DNA of 64,000 nt from an uncultured Paracoccaceae bacterium. GTDB taxonomy: Bacteria; Pseudomonadota; Alphaproteobacteria; Rhodobacterales; Rhodobacteraceae. A program made the translations under genes and the position numbers. This document shows, piece by piece, positions 44,521 to 54,095 of the stretch. The stretch lies in contig CANNFE010000001.1 in assembly GCA_947503775.1 (NCBI GenBank), forward strand, positions 496,001-560,000. Direction: 5' to 3'. The notes below the pieces were generated by a model that was given only the letters and a program-made list of their open reading frames with translations, was not told where the DNA came from and ran no database searches. Every line of letters starts with the position of its first letter. The stretch's first letter is position 1.

Positions 44521-45264
44521 ATGAGACATCTCACCGAAAAGACCGCCATCATCACCGGGGCCAGCCGCGGCATCGGAGAGGCCACGGCCCGCTATCTCGC
44601 CGCCGAGGGAGCGCATGTCGTCCTCGCCGCCCGCAGCGCGCAGGCGATCACCCGCATAGCAAGCGACATCACCGCCTCGGGCGGCAAAGCGATCGCCATC
44701 CCCTGCGATGTCGCGCGATATGACGAGGTCGAAATCCTTGCCGAAAAGGCGAAAGAGATCTTCGGCAGCATCGATATCCTCGTCAACAACGCCGGCCTGA
44801 TCGACCCCATCGCCCGGATCGCCGAAAGCGACCCGGCAGAGTGGGGCCGCATCATCGATATCAACACCAAAGGCGTCTATCACGGCCTGCGTGCCGTCCT
44901 GCCGATCATGCTGGGTCAAGGTCGCGGCACTGTCATCAATATCAGCTCCGGCGCCGCCACCAGCGCGCTCGCAGGCTGGAGCCACTATTGCTCCTCCAAG
45001 GCCGCCGTCCTCTCGCTAACACGCTGCGCTCACACGGAATATGCAGAACACGGCATCCTCGTCACAGGTGTCAGCCCCGGCACGGTCGCCACCGACATGC
45101 AACGCGAGATTAAGGCCTCCGGCCTCAACCCCGTCAGCCAACTTGACTGGTCCGATCACATCCCGCCGGGCTGGGTGGCCAAAACCATCGCCTGGCTCTG
45201 CGGCCCGGACGGAGCGGATTACGCCGGCACCGACTTCTCCCTCAAGACAAAGGGCGGCCGCTAA
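44521..45264 (+). CDS. Short-chain dehydrogenase/reductase
   Basis: This 247-aa classical SDR has the nucleotide-binding TGASRGIGEATA (near 13-24), NNAG in ILVNNAGLIDP, catalytic SSGAATSALAG and YCSSKAA (Tyr-x-x-x-Lys), and PGTVATDMQRE. It is eleven bases after azoR and likely co-transcribed. Substrate unknown; a carbonyl or quinone metabolite would suit the azoR/LysR context. Confidence 0.87.
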   Translation: MRHLTEKTAIITGASRGIGEATARYLAAEGAHVVLAARSAQAITRIASDITASGGKAIAIPCDVARYDEVEILAEKAKEIFGSIDILVNNAGLIDPIARIAESDPAEWGRIIDINTKGVYHGLRAVLPIMLGQGRGTVINISSGAATSALAGWSHYCSSKAAVLSLTRCAHTEYAEHGILVTGVSPGTVATDMQREIKASGLNPVSQLDWSDHIPPGWVAKTIAWLCGPDGADYAGTDFSLKTKGGR

Positions 45265-45320
45265 GCCGTGGGTCTTCCACCCCCAGAGTAAAGGCGGCCC
45301 TCCCCACCTTTTCCCCCGCC

Positions 45321-45341
45321 GTCCCGGCCTTGAGCCGGGAC
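45321..45341. repeat. REP-like palindrome
   Basis: GTCCCGGC (45321-45328) and GCCGGGAC (45334-45341) pair around CTTGA. The wording GTCCCGGCCTTGAGCCGGGAC is a common intergenic palindromic repeat in alphaproteobacterial genomes, found after genes. Here it follows the SDR gene and could also act as a terminator hairpin. Confidence 0.55.
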
Positions 45342-45418
45342 CTCTACGGCGGAGAAAGACCGAAGCTTTCCGAAAAAGCCAGCGCCATCCCCCTCTTCTG
45401 CCCCAACTCGAAATGTCC

Positions 45419-45607
45419 TCACACGTCCCGCTCCCACCGGATCAGATCTCCCGGCTGACAGTTCAGCGCCTCACAAATCCGCTCGAGCGTCGCGAACCGA
45501 AATCCCTTCACCTTCCCGCTTTCAAGAAGGCTCAGGTCGGCCTCCGCCATCTCCACCCTCTCCTGAGACCGCATCTTCCGCCTCGCCAGTGCCCTGACGA
45601 TCTTCAT
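45419..45607 (-). CDS. Small Xre-like helix-turn-helix protein (YozG type)
   Basis: This 62-aa protein starts at ATG 45607. The segment LSLLESGKVKGFRFATLERIC EALNCQPGDLIRW is that of the small Cro/C1-type HTH family. The first helix-turn (MRSQERVEMAEADLS) looks a few residues shorter than usual, so DNA binding may be altered. It is a lone gene facing the REP-like sequence. Confidence 0.7.
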   Translation of the reverse strand: MKIVRALARRKMRSQERVEMAEADLSLLESGKVKGFRFATLERICEALNCQPGDLIRWERDV

Positions 45608-45751
45608 CGCAAGATCTGCCGGTGCTCGTCCGCTAATCGTGCAGAGTCGGCAATGACCGCTCCGAGTGATCAACTCTCGATATAAGCGGTGGATGACCGA
45701 TCAGCCCGTCATTGTCCCGAGCGTTGCGCGCCAGCGATCCCCGTCCGCTTC

Positions 45752-45848
45752 GTTAACGGGCAGGTTTCGGAATTTGCCTCCTCCCGGATGCCGACCAAAT
45801 GCCGCCCGGATGCCGCAGGCCCGATTTTCGCAATCGCTCCTCGTTAAC
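45752..45848. repeat. GTTAAC-bounded intergenic repeat, copy B
   Basis: A 97-base element is bounded by GTTAAC (45752-45757 and 45843-45848). The core TTTGCCTCCTCCCGGATGCC starts at 45773, and ATGCCG occurs at 45788, 45799 and 45810, exactly 11 bases apart. It shares core, boundaries and size with copy A (4739-4836). It lies between the glcB end and the small HTH gene. Confidence 0.55.
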
Positions 45849-45889
45849 GTCTGATTCGAAAGGCGGACAGCCTCGCCCCACCGAGCCGC

Positions 45890-48046
45890 CTAACCCGCCG
45901 CCTTCAGCTCCAGCCGACGCTGATGCAGCACCGGCTCGGTATAGCCTGACGGCTGCTCGCGGCCCTTGAAAACAAGGTCGCATGCCGCCTGAAATGCCAG
46001 CCCGTCATAGCCCGGCGCCATCGGCCGATAGGCCGGATCGGCCTCGTTCTGACGGTCTACAACCTCCGCCATCTTGCGCATCGCCTCCATCACCTGATCG
46101 CCCGAGACAACACCGTGATGCAACCAATTGGCCAGCGCCTGCGACGAAATCCGGCACGTCGCCCGGTCCTCCATCAGCCCTATATCATTGATATCAGGCA
46201 CTTTTGAGCAGCCCACACCCTGATCAATCCAGCGCACGACATAGCCCAGGATCCCTTGCGCGTTGTTCTCGATCTCTCGCGTGATCTCCTCATCGGACCA
46301 GTTGCGCCCCTCGGCCACAGGGATCGTCAGCAGATCCGCCAGCGTGCCCCGCGCGCCGCCCTCGGCCAGCTCCTTCTGGCGCGCCAAAACATCCAACTGA
46401 TGATAATGCGTCGCATGCAACGTCGCCGCCGTCGGAGACGGCACCCAAGCGCAGGTCGCCCCGGCTTCGGGATGCCCGATCTTCGCCTCCAGCATATCCG
46501 CCATCCGGTCCGGCATCGCCCACATGCCCTTGCCGATCTGCGCGCGCCCCTTCAGCCCGCAGGCCAGCCCGAGATCGACGTTGCGATCCTCATAGGCCTT
46601 GATCCAGGCGGTCTCTTTCATCGCGCCTTTTTCGACCATCGGCCCAGCTTCCATCGAGGTGTGGATCTCGTCTCCGGTTCGGTCGAGGAAGCCAGTATTA
46701 ATGAAGGCCACCCGGGACTTAGCCGCCCGGATGCACTCCTTGAGGTTCACCGAAGTCCGGCGCTCCTCATCCATGATCCCGATCTTCACGGTATTGCGCG
46801 GCAGCCTCAGCATGTCCTCGACCCGGTCAAAGGTCTGGACCGCAAAGGCAACCTCCTCTGGCCCGTGCATCTTCGGCTTCACCACGTAGACGCTGCCCGC
46901 TTCGGAATTGCGCGGCCCGTCCGTTTTCTTCAGATCATGCATCGCGATCAGCACCGTGCAGACCGCATCCATCAGCCCCTCCGGCACGTCCGAGCCATCC
47001 TCCAGCAGGATCGCCGGATTGGTCATGAGGTGCCCCACATTGCGCACCAGCATCAACGACCGACACTTCACCGGAACGGCCGAGCCATCCGGTGCCGTAT
47101 AGCTGACATCCCCGTAAAGCTCCCTGGTGACCGTCTCGCCACCCTTCTCGAAGGTCTCGCTCAGATCGCCCTTCATCAGGCCGAGCCAGTTGCGATAGGC
47201 CTGCGCCTTGTCCTCGCCATCCACGCAAGCGACGCTGTCCTCGCAATCCATGATGGTCGACAACGCCGCCTCAAGATTGACCGCGGCGATCCCGGCGGGA
47301 TCATCCTTGCCGATGTGATTGTCGCGATTGACCAGAACTTCGATCCGCAAGCCGTTGTTCTGAAAAAGGAACATCCCGAAGCCGCCGGACTCCGTATGCC
47401 CAAGGAACTGTACCGGATCCGACAGTCCCGCCGATCCGCCGCCCTGCTGCAAGGAAAGAGCTCCATCCGAGACACCCAGCTCCGTCACATCGCTCCAGGA
47501 TCCACTTGCAAGCGGCACTGCCTGATCCAGAAAACCCTTCGCCCAGGCAATCACCCGCGCTCCGCGCTCCGTGTCATATCCCCCGTCCGAAGGCAGATCG
47601 CCCAGCGCATCGGTGCCGTAAAGCGCATCGTAAAGATTGCCCCACCGCGCATTCGCGGCGTTCAGTGCGAACCGCGCATTGGTGATCGGCACGACAAGCT
47701 GCGGCCCCGGGAGGCTCGCTATCTCGGGATCGACACCCTCCGTCTCGATCTGAAAATCCGGCCCCTCCGGCACCAGATATCCGATCTCCTGAAGGAAAGC
47801 GCGGTAGGCGGCGCCGTCATGAACCGCCCCGCGATGCGCTACATGCCAATCGTCAAGCTGCGACTGAAGCGTCTCGCGGCGGGCCAGCAAATCGCGGTTC
47901 CGGGGTGCAAGATCCGACAGCAGCTGCGCGAATCCGTCCCAGAATGCCTCTGCCTCGATGCCGGTCCCCGGAAGAGCCTCCTCATCCAGAAACCGCGCCA
48001 GAACGGCGTCCACACTCAAGCGCCCGCGCGCGACCCGGTCCGTCAT
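45890..48046 (-). CDS. glcB: Malate synthase G
   Basis: This 718-aa enzyme condenses glyoxylate and acetyl-CoA to malate. Recognisable parts include [21 protein letters not shown] (near 121-141, in parts), [21 protein letters not shown] near the C-terminus with the active-site region, and the [10 protein letters not shown] loop. The start is ATG 48046, with GGGAGG six bases upstream; ATG 48052 two codons earlier is a close alternative. The length is normal for isoform G. Confidence 0.95.
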   Translation of the reverse strand: MTDRVARGRLSVDAVLARFLDEEALPGTGIEAEAFWDGFAQLLSDLAPRNRDLLARRETLQSQLDDWHVAHRGAVHDGAAYRAFLQEIGYLVPEGPDFQIETEGVDPEIASLPGPQLVVPITNARFALNAANARWGNLYDALYGTDALGDLPSDGGYDTERGARVIAWAKGFLDQAVPLASGSWSDVTELGVSDGALSLQQGGGSAGLSDPVQFLGHTESGGFGMFLFQNNGLRIEVLVNRDNHIGKDDPAGIAAVNLEAALSTIMDCEDSVACVDGEDKAQAYRNWLGLMKGDLSETFEKGGETVTRELYGDVSYTAPDGSAVPVKCRSLMLVRNVGHLMTNPAILLEDGSDVPEGLMDAVCTVLIAMHDLKKTDGPRNSEAGSVYVVKPKMHGPEEVAFAVQTFDRVEDMLRLPRNTVKIGIMDEERRTSVNLKECIRAAKSRVAFINTGFLDRTGDEIHTSMEAGPMVEKGAMKETAWIKAYEDRNVDLGLACGLKGRAQIGKGMWAMPDRMADMLEAKIGHPEAGATCAWVPSPTAATLHATHYHQLDVLARQKELAEGGARGTLADLLTIPVAEGRNWSDEEITREIENNAQGILGYVVRWIDQGVGCSKVPDINDIGLMEDRATCRISSQALANWLHHGVVSGDQVMEAMRKMAEVVDRQNEADPAYRPMAPGYDGLAFQAACDLVFKGREQPSGYTEPVLHQRRLELKAAG

Positions 48047-48112
48047 CGTCATCCTCCCAGAGATCTGCCGTCCTGCGCCGGACATTAGCGGCAACCTCTC
48101 CGGAGGCAACCG

Positions 48113-48265
48113 CTAGCGCGCCTTCCGGCACCGGTCAGAGCAATAGCGGACCTCGTCCCAGACCGCGGCCCACTTCTTGCGCCAGGCGAACGGGCGGCCG
48201 CAAACGGGGCAGATCTTGGTCGGAAGATCTCCTTTCCGAACCGCCTTTCCCGCCGATCGCGGCAT
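48113..48265 (-). CDS. DUF2256 zinc-finger-like protein
   Basis: A 50-aa protein, ATG 48265 to TAG 48113. Its four cysteines (KICPVCGRPFAWRKKWAAVW and RYCSDRCRKAR) form the paired CxxC/CxxxC pattern of the DUF2256 family, a short zinc-ribbon-like group. Function unknown. It lies just after the 64-aa membrane protein gene with three bases between, so they may form a small operon. Confidence 0.85.
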   Translation of the reverse strand: MPRSAGKAVRKGDLPTKICPVCGRPFAWRKKWAAVWDEVRYCSDRCRKAR

Positions 48266-48268
48266 GGC

Positions 48269-48463
48269 CTACTCGGACACCACGGCGCCAGTGCGGCCAT
48301 CGACCTGATCCTCTGCCCCGCTTGGCGCGCCGCCCGAGATCACAAGATAGCCGACAAAGACGATAAGCAGCACAACGCCGAATCCGACGGCGGCCCCCAT
48401 CCCGACAAGCGGGCCCTTGTGCTTTTTCTCCTGCTTCTCAAGATCGGTATCGGGTGCGGACAT
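48269..48463 (-). CDS. Small single-TM protein, unknown function
   Basis: This 64-aa protein starts at ATG 48463 (MSAPDTDLEKQEKKHKG) behind AGGAG. A charged cytoplasmic head is followed by one hydrophobic helix (near 24-46) and a short acidic tail. It lies between pepN (divergent) and DUF2256 and glcB on the same strand. No family recognised. Confidence 0.65.
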   Translation of the reverse strand: MSAPDTDLEKQEKKHKGPLVGMGAAVGFGVVLLIVFVGYLVISGGAPSGAEDQVDGRTGAVVSE

Positions 48464-48565
48464 GACAGGTCTCCTGAACTTTGGGGGCATGGCCGGGTTG
48501 TCGCCCGGCAGTCACAGACCTAACGTGCTGCAACATTCCCGGTTCCCGATGGAGAGAAGAGCCCG

Positions 48566-51118
48566 ATGAAGGACAGCACGCCCCAGCGCATTCACCTCTC
48601 CGATTATACGCCGCCCGCCTATCTGGTGGACGAGGTGCATCTGACCTTCGATCTGCGCCCCACGGCGACGCGGGTCAAAAGCCGCATCGCCTTTCGCCCG
48701 AACCCCGAAGCGCCCGGCACATTCGCGCTGCATGGCGAACATCTCAAGTTGATTTCGGCCAGCATCGACGGCGAACGGGTGGATCCTGCCTTCACCGAGG
48801 ATGGCCTCACGCTCAGCGTGCCCGAAGCGCCCTTCATTTGGGAGGCTGAGGTCGAGATCTCACCCGAGACGAATACTGCGCTCGAGGGGCTGTATCTGTC
48901 GAACGGCATGTACTGCACCCAATGCGAGGCGCAGGGCTTTCGCCGCATCACCTACTATCCCGACCGCCCCGATGTCATGGCAACCTTCACGGTGCGGATC
49001 GAAAGCGATCTGCCGGTCCTTCTGTCGAACGGCAACCTCATGGGACGCGGTCCAGGCTGGAGCGAGTGGCATGACCCCTGGCCGAAGCCCGCCTATCTCT
49101 TCGCCGTCGTCGCCGGAGATCTTCTTGACGTCCACGACACGTTCACGACTAAATCAGGCCGCGAGGTGCAGCTTGCCGTCTGGGTGCGTAAGGGCGATGA
49201 GCACAAATGTGGCTGGGCGCTGAACGCGCTCAAGAAGTCGATGACATGGGACGAGGAAGTCTATGGTCGTGAATACGACCTCGACATTTTCAACATCGTG
49301 GCGGTCGACGATTTCAACATGGGCGCGATGGAGAACAAGGGCCTCAACATCTTCAACGCCTCCGCCGTTCTCGCCAGTCCTGACACCTCGACCGACGCAG
49401 ATTTCGAGCGGATCGAGGCGATCGTGGCGCATGAATACTTCCACAACTGGACCGGCAATCGCATCACCTGCCGGGACTGGTTCCAGCTGTGCCTCAAGGA
49501 AGGGCTGACGGTCTTTCGCGACCAGCAATTCACCTCCGACATGCGCTCCGCCCCGGTCAAGCGGATCGAGGATGCGATCCTGCTGCGCTCCCGCCAGTTC
49601 CGCGAGGATGCAGGCCCCCTCGCCCATCCGGTGCGCCCCGAAAGCTTTGTCGAGATCAACAACTTCTACACCGTCACCGTCTACGAAAAGGGCGCCGAGC
49701 TGATCGGCATGCTCAAGCGGCTCGTCGGCGACGACGCCTATTACCGCGCGCTCGATCTCTATTTTGACCGCCACGACGGCGACGCGGCCACGATCGAGGA
49801 TTGGATAAAGGTCTTTGAAGACACGATCGACGGCGACCTGTCGCAATTCATGCTCTGGTATTCCCAGGCTGGCACCCCCCGCCTGACCGTCACCGAAACC
49901 TTCGAGGATGGCACCCACGAGATCATCCTCGAACAGACCATCCCCGACACGCCGGGCCAAACGAACAAGCATCCCCACCATATCCCGCTGGCCTTCGCGC
50001 TCTTCGATCCGACCACTGGCGCGCAGCTGGGCGAAGAGGTGCTCGCCGAACTGACCGAGCCGCGCACCGTTCTGCGCCACGAGGGGCTCGAGCGCAAACC
50101 GGTCCTGTCGCTCAATCGCGGTTTCGCTGCGCCCATTATCCTCGACACGACATCGCTGACCGACAATCGCCTCTTCCTGCTGGCCAACGAAACCGACAGC
50201 TTCAACCGCTGGGAGGCCGCGCGATCTCTCACGCGCGATGGGCTGATCTCGCTGGCGACCGGCGGCGACGGCCCCGACGACGCCTATTTCGATGCGCTGG
50301 CCGGTTTGGTGCAGGACGAGGCCCTCGATCCGGCCTATCGCGCGCTGATCCTCGGCCAGTCCTCGCAGGACGACATCGCGCAAACGATCTTCGAGGCAGG
50401 CGGCACCCCCGATCCGCTTTTGATCTACCGCGCCTCCGAAGCGCTTCGCCTGCGCGTCGCGCAGCGTCTGCAGGATCTTCTGCCCGCGCTTTATGCCCGG
50501 ATGCAGGTCCACGGCGTCTACAGCCCCGAGGCAAGCGATACCGGCAAGCGCGCGTTGGCCAACCGTCTGCTCGGCCTGCTGTCCCGCCTCGATAACGGGA
50601 CCGCCGCCCAGATCCAGTTCGACCGCGCCGATAACATGACGAACCAGATTGCCGCGCTCTATGCCCTTCTCAGCATCGACCGCGGCCAGACCGCTCTGGC
50701 CGAGTTCGAAGCGCAATGGCGCGAGGATCGCCTCGTGATGAACAAGTGGTTCTCGGCCCAGACCAGCACCGCCGCGCCTGACGCCGCCGTTCCCACCGCG
50801 CGGATGCTGACCAACCGCGACGATTTCGACTGGACCAATCCCAACCGCTTCCGCGCGGTGATGGGCGGGCTGATCGCAAATTCGGCGGGTTTTCATATCG
50901 AAGATGGCGCAGGATACGAATTCCTTGCCGACTGGCTCTTGCGTGTCGATGCCAAGAACCCGCAGCTTGCCGCCCGGATGTCCGCCGCTTTCGAGACATG
51001 GAAACGCTATGACACAAGCCGCCAGAACCTCATCCGAACCCAGCTGGACCGTCTTCTGGAGGAAAGCGATCTGTCCCGCGACCTGACCGAGATGATCTCG
51101 CGTATCAGGGGCGCCTGA
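48566..51118 (+). CDS. pepN: Aminopeptidase N
   Basis: This 850-aa M1 metallopeptidase trims N-terminal residues from peptides. The substrate-anchor motif GAMEN is at 253-257 and the zinc-binding HEYFH at 289-293, with a downstream Glu ligand in CLKEGLTVFRDQ. The start ATG 48566 fits the family; the N-terminus MKDSTPQRIHLSDY has no signal, so it is cytoplasmic. It begins 103 bases from the divergent small membrane protein. Confidence 0.96.
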   Translation: MKDSTPQRIHLSDYTPPAYLVDEVHLTFDLRPTATRVKSRIAFRPNPEAPGTFALHGEHLKLISASIDGERVDPAFTEDGLTLSVPEAPFIWEAEVEISPETNTALEGLYLSNGMYCTQCEAQGFRRITYYPDRPDVMATFTVRIESDLPVLLSNGNLMGRGPGWSEWHDPWPKPAYLFAVVAGDLLDVHDTFTTKSGREVQLAVWVRKGDEHKCGWALNALKKSMTWDEEVYGREYDLDIFNIVAVDDFNMGAMENKGLNIFNASAVLASPDTSTDADFERIEAIVAHEYFHNWTGNRITCRDWFQLCLKEGLTVFRDQQFTSDMRSAPVKRIEDAILLRSRQFREDAGPLAHPVRPESFVEINNFYTVTVYEKGAELIGMLKRLVGDDAYYRALDLYFDRHDGDAATIEDWIKVFEDTIDGDLSQFMLWYSQAGTPRLTVTETFEDGTHEIILEQTIPDTPGQTNKHPHHIPLAFALFDPTTGAQLGEEVLAELTEPRTVLRHEGLERKPVLSLNRGFAAPIILDTTSLTDNRLFLLANETDSFNRWEAARSLTRDGLISLATGGDGPDDAYFDALAGLVQDEALDPAYRALILGQSSQDDIAQTIFEAGGTPDPLLIYRASEALRLRVAQRLQDLLPALYARMQVHGVYSPEASDTGKRALANRLLGLLSRLDNGTAAQIQFDRADNMTNQIAALYALLSIDRGQTALAEFEAQWREDRLVMNKWFSAQTSTAAPDAAVPTARMLTNRDDFDWTNPNRFRAVMGGLIANSAGFHIEDGAGYEFLADWLLRVDAKNPQLAARMSAAFETWKRYDTSRQNLIRTQLDRLLEESDLSRDLTEMISRIRGA

Positions 51119-51127
51119 CGGGCCGGA

Positions 51128-51637
51128 TCACACGCTGTAGCGCTCGATCCTCGTGGCAGAAAGAGCATATCCGACATCCGCAAGATAGGTTGACAGCGAC
51201 GAGACACCAAAGCGACCGGTCACGGTAACGGCCTCGAAAAGACCTGCGCTCTCGAAGGGCTCTTCGGTCGTGACAAAGACAAGCTGATTGGCCGGCGGCG
51301 GCGGCACATGGATGCACGCCCCGACATAAGGGACCAGCAGAAACGCCACCAGCCCCGTGCCGCGATGATCTATCGGAACGACGAAACCCGGCAGACGGAC
51401 GAGACTACCGCTCCACTCGCTGCGAACCCCGCTGGAGGCGGGCTGCTGAACCGATATCGGCGGAACGTCATGATCGATGAGCCCGCGCAGCCCATTCGGG
51501 ATATAGGTCTTTCCTTCGGGAAGCAGATCGTTCCATCCAAGGCTTATGACCTCATCGGCGACGGCACCCCGAGGCAGCAGGGCCGTTGCCGCAAGCCCCG
51601 CAAGAACCGACCTGCGGTGCAGACCGCACCCTACCAT
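51128..51637 (-). CDS. DUF3299 family exported protein, paralogue 2
   Basis: This 169-aa protein has a Tat-like signal (HRRSVLAGLAATALL, Arg8-Arg9). It shares with the adjacent paralogue the motif GACIHVPPPPANQLV in the C-terminal half. The Cys and His in this motif may bind metal. It starts at ATG 51637, overlapping the previous gene end by seven bases. It is the last gene of the zinc operon. Confidence 0.78.
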   Translation of the reverse strand: MVGCGLHRRSVLAGLAATALLPRGAVADEVISLGWNDLLPEGKTYIPNGLRGLIDHDVPPISVQQPASSGVRSEWSGSLVRLPGFVVPIDHRGTGLVAFLLVPYVGACIHVPPPPANQLVFVTTEEPFESAGLFEAVTVTGRFGVSSLSTYLADVGYALSATRIERYSV

Positions 51638-52131
51638 ACATAGATTTCCAGCTCTTCGGCGCTTAGCGAATACCCGGTCTGGCCCAGACTGGTCGATTGC
51701 AGCTGCGTGCGCATCGTCCCGATGACCCAAACCGCATCCCAAAGCTGGTCGCTAGGCCAGGGCTGCTTGGAATTGACCATGACAAGCTGGTTTGCGGGTG
51801 GCGGCGGCACATGGATGCAAGCGCCGATATAAGGCACCAGCATGAATTCCGTCACACCTTCCGACGTGATCTCAAGAGGGATGATAAAGCCCGGCATCTT
51901 GATGAAAGCGCCATCCAGCTCTTCGTTCAGCTTGATCCCGTTCGCGTCGTAAATCGGGGCCCAGGTATCGTTGATGACATCCATGTCGCCCTCTCCGATA
52001 ATCTCGGAATAAGGTACGCCGGGCGGGATGAGATCTTCCCACATGATCTCTTTCGGCTCAGCGGCAAGGGCTGTCCGGGGCGCCGCGAGGGACGCGGATA
52101 AAAGGAGCAACGTAGATCTGCGGTTCATCAT
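51631..52131 (-). CDS. DUF3299 family exported protein, paralogue 1
   Basis: This 166-aa protein has a signal sequence (NRRSTLLLLSASLAAPRTALA). The same GACIHVPPPPANQLV motif occurs near residues 108-122. The body contains IKMPGFIIPLEITSEGVTEFML. DUF3299 proteins are encoded with ABC-type permeases and ZrgA-like genes, suggesting a periplasmic or outer-face role in metal handling. Function unproven. Confidence 0.8.
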   Translation of the reverse strand: MMNRRSTLLLLSASLAAPRTALAAEPKEIMWEDLIPPGVPYSEIIGEGDMDVINDTWAPIYDANGIKLNEELDGAFIKMPGFIIPLEITSEGVTEFMLVPYIGACIHVPPPPANQLVMVNSKQPWPSDQLWDAVWVIGTMRTQLQSTSLGQTGYSLSAEELEIYVW

Positions 52132-52151
52132 CTTCGATCAAGCTCTCTGCA

Positions 52152-53402
52152 TCACAGTTTGACCATCATACCATCAGCCAGCGATAGTCTGTAGGCGCGC
52201 AAGGCCGGAACAAGGCTCACAATTGCGCCAGCACCCACGACGGCGACAAGAACCCAGACCTCGCGCAGCGACGGCGCCTCCACAGGCAGCCAGAGCCCGA
52301 ATGCCGTATCGACGATGGGCCGCGCCACAACCAGTGCCGCATAAACCAACGCCAGACCCAGCAATGCCCCGATCGCTGCAATCAACATAGCCTCGATGAC
52401 GAGCAGTCCAAGGATCGTCATCGGCCGGGCCCCCATGGCGCGAAAGATCGCCATCTCGCGACGGCGTTCGTTCAGGCTCGAAAAGATCGTGGCCATCATC
52501 CCGATCAATGCCGTGACGACAACCATGGCCGACACCGCCAAAAGCGCGGTTTCGGCGATGCCCACGATGCCCCAAAGCTCTTGCAGCGCCACGCCGGGCA
52601 AGACCGCAAGCAGCGGCTCTTCGGGATAGTCGTTGATCGCCCGCTGCAGCGCAAAGGTCTGAAGCGGTGTCTGCACTCCGATCAAAGCGGCCGTCACGGC
52701 CTGCGGTTCCAGATCCATCTGGCGGATCACCTCAACAGGCGTCGACTGACCCGGGATCTGCGCCCCGCCTCTCCAGTCGACGTGGATCGCCTCGATCGCC
52801 TCCATGCTGACAATGACCGTGCGGTCGACCGGCGTGCCGGTCTTTTCAAGGATCCCCGAGATGCGGAACGGCTGGTCCTCGTGTTCAACGAAAGAGGCAA
52901 TACCATGCGCAACGATAATCGGATCGCCCACCTCATAATCCAGCGTCGCCGCCACATCCGCCCCGATCACGGTATCGAACAGATCGTCCATGATCAGACC
53001 ATCCGCGACCTCCAGAGACCGCCCCTGCCGATACTTGTAATGCTCGAAAAATGCCTGCGTCGTCCCCATGACGCGGAACTGACGGTGACTGTCGCCCAAA
53101 GAGATCGGGACGATCCAGTCCACATCAGGTCGGGCGGCAATATCCTGATAACTCTCCCAGGTGACATTGTTCGTCGCATTGCCGATCCGAAAGACCGAAT
53201 AAAGCAAAAGCTGCACCGATCCCGACCGTGCGCCGACGATCAGATCGGTCCCCGAGATCGTGTCGGCAAAGCTGGCCTTCGCGCCCGTCCGCACCTTCTC
53301 GACCCCAAGAAACAGCGCGACCGATAGGGCAATCGCGAGGATCGTCATCCCAACCGTGAGCGCGCGCGCAAAAAGAGAGGCAACCGCAAGCCGAAGGATC
53401 AT
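52152..53402 (-). CDS. FtsX/MacB-type ABC permease
   Basis: This 416-aa permease has an N-terminal TM (ASLFARALTVGMTILAIALS), a large periplasmic domain, and three C-terminal TM helices (near 280-410) of the FtsX type. Its ATG at 53402 overlaps the ATPase stop as ATGA. With the ATPase it resembles MacB/LolCDE mechanotransmission systems rather than an importer channel. Confidence 0.88.
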   Translation of the reverse strand: MILRLAVASLFARALTVGMTILAIALSVALFLGVEKVRTGAKASFADTISGTDLIVGARSGSVQLLLYSVFRIGNATNNVTWESYQDIAARPDVDWIVPISLGDSHRQFRVMGTTQAFFEHYKYRQGRSLEVADGLIMDDLFDTVIGADVAATLDYEVGDPIIVAHGIASFVEHEDQPFRISGILEKTGTPVDRTVIVSMEAIEAIHVDWRGGAQIPGQSTPVEVIRQMDLEPQAVTAALIGVQTPLQTFALQRAINDYPEEPLLAVLPGVALQELWGIVGIAETALLAVSAMVVVTALIGMMATIFSSLNERRREMAIFRAMGARPMTILGLLVIEAMLIAAIGALLGLALVYAALVVARPIVDTAFGLWLPVEAPSLREVWVLVAVVGAGAIVSLVPALRAYRLSLADGMMVKL

Positions 53403-54094
53403 GCAGCAGCCTGCTCGACCTGAGAGATATCTTCCATCCGCACGATGCGGTCGAACCGCTCGCCCAGACGCGGGTCGTGGCTGACCATCAAGAGCGACGT
53501 GCCATGGGCGGAAGTCTGCTCGAACAGCAGATCGAGAAAGGCCGCCTGACTGTCCGCATCAAGCGCCGAGGTCGGCTCGTCCGCAATAAGAAGCGGAGGC
53601 TGCCCGATCAGCGCACGCGCCACCGCCACCCGCTGTTGCTGGCCAACGCTCAGCGTGCTGGCTCTGGAGGCCGTCACCCCCTTAGGCAGACCAAGGGAGG
53701 CACAAAGCGCCTCGGCGGTCTCGCCCGTCTCCTGCGCCCGCCCCCGCCGCTCCGGGGCGAAACGAAGCGGCAGGAGGATATTATCGGCGACCGTCCCAAA
53801 GGGCAGCAGATTGAACTGCTGGAAGATCACCCCGATCCGCTCGGCGCGGAAGCGGTCCCGCTTGCCGCCGGAGAGCGCGGTGATGTCGACACCGGCGACA
53901 TGGACCGTCCCGGCATCGGGAAGGATCGTTCCGCAGATCAACGAGAGCAGCGTGGATTTACCCGACCCGCTCTCGCCCAGCAGCAGAACCGTCTCGCCAG
54001 CCTTGACCGCGAAGTCCGGAACCGAAACGGCAAATCCCGCCCGGCCCGGCCAGCGAAAACGGACATCCCTCACCTGCAGAACGGCATTGCTCAA
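53399..54094 (-). CDS. ABC transporter ATP-binding protein (LolD/MacB type)
   Basis: This 231-aa ATPase has Walker [17 protein letters not shown] (near 41-56), Q-loop VIFQQFNLLPFGTV, signature TLSVGQQQRVAVARAL, Walker B LLIADEPTSALD, and H-loop MVSHDPRLG. The likely start is TTG 54094 (LSNAVLQ), one base after the zrgA stop; a GTG at 54133 would overlap zrgA. It pairs with the permease. Confidence 0.85.
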   Translation of the reverse strand: MSNAVLQVRDVRFRWPGRAGFAVSVPDFAVKAGETVLLLGESGSGKSTLLSLICGTILPDAGTVHVAGVDITALSGGKRDRFRAERIGVIFQQFNLLPFGTVADNILLPLRFAPERRGRAQETGETAEALCASLGLPKGVTASRASTLSVGQQQRVAVARALIGQPPLLIADEPTSALDADSQAAFLDLLFEQTSAHGTSLLMVSHDPRLGERFDRIVRMEDISQVEQAAA

Positions 54095-54095
54095 T

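Noticed and set aside
46256-48088. 610-aa open frame antisense to glcB
   Set aside because: Arg/His-rich shadow typical of the reverse frame of a GC-rich gene.
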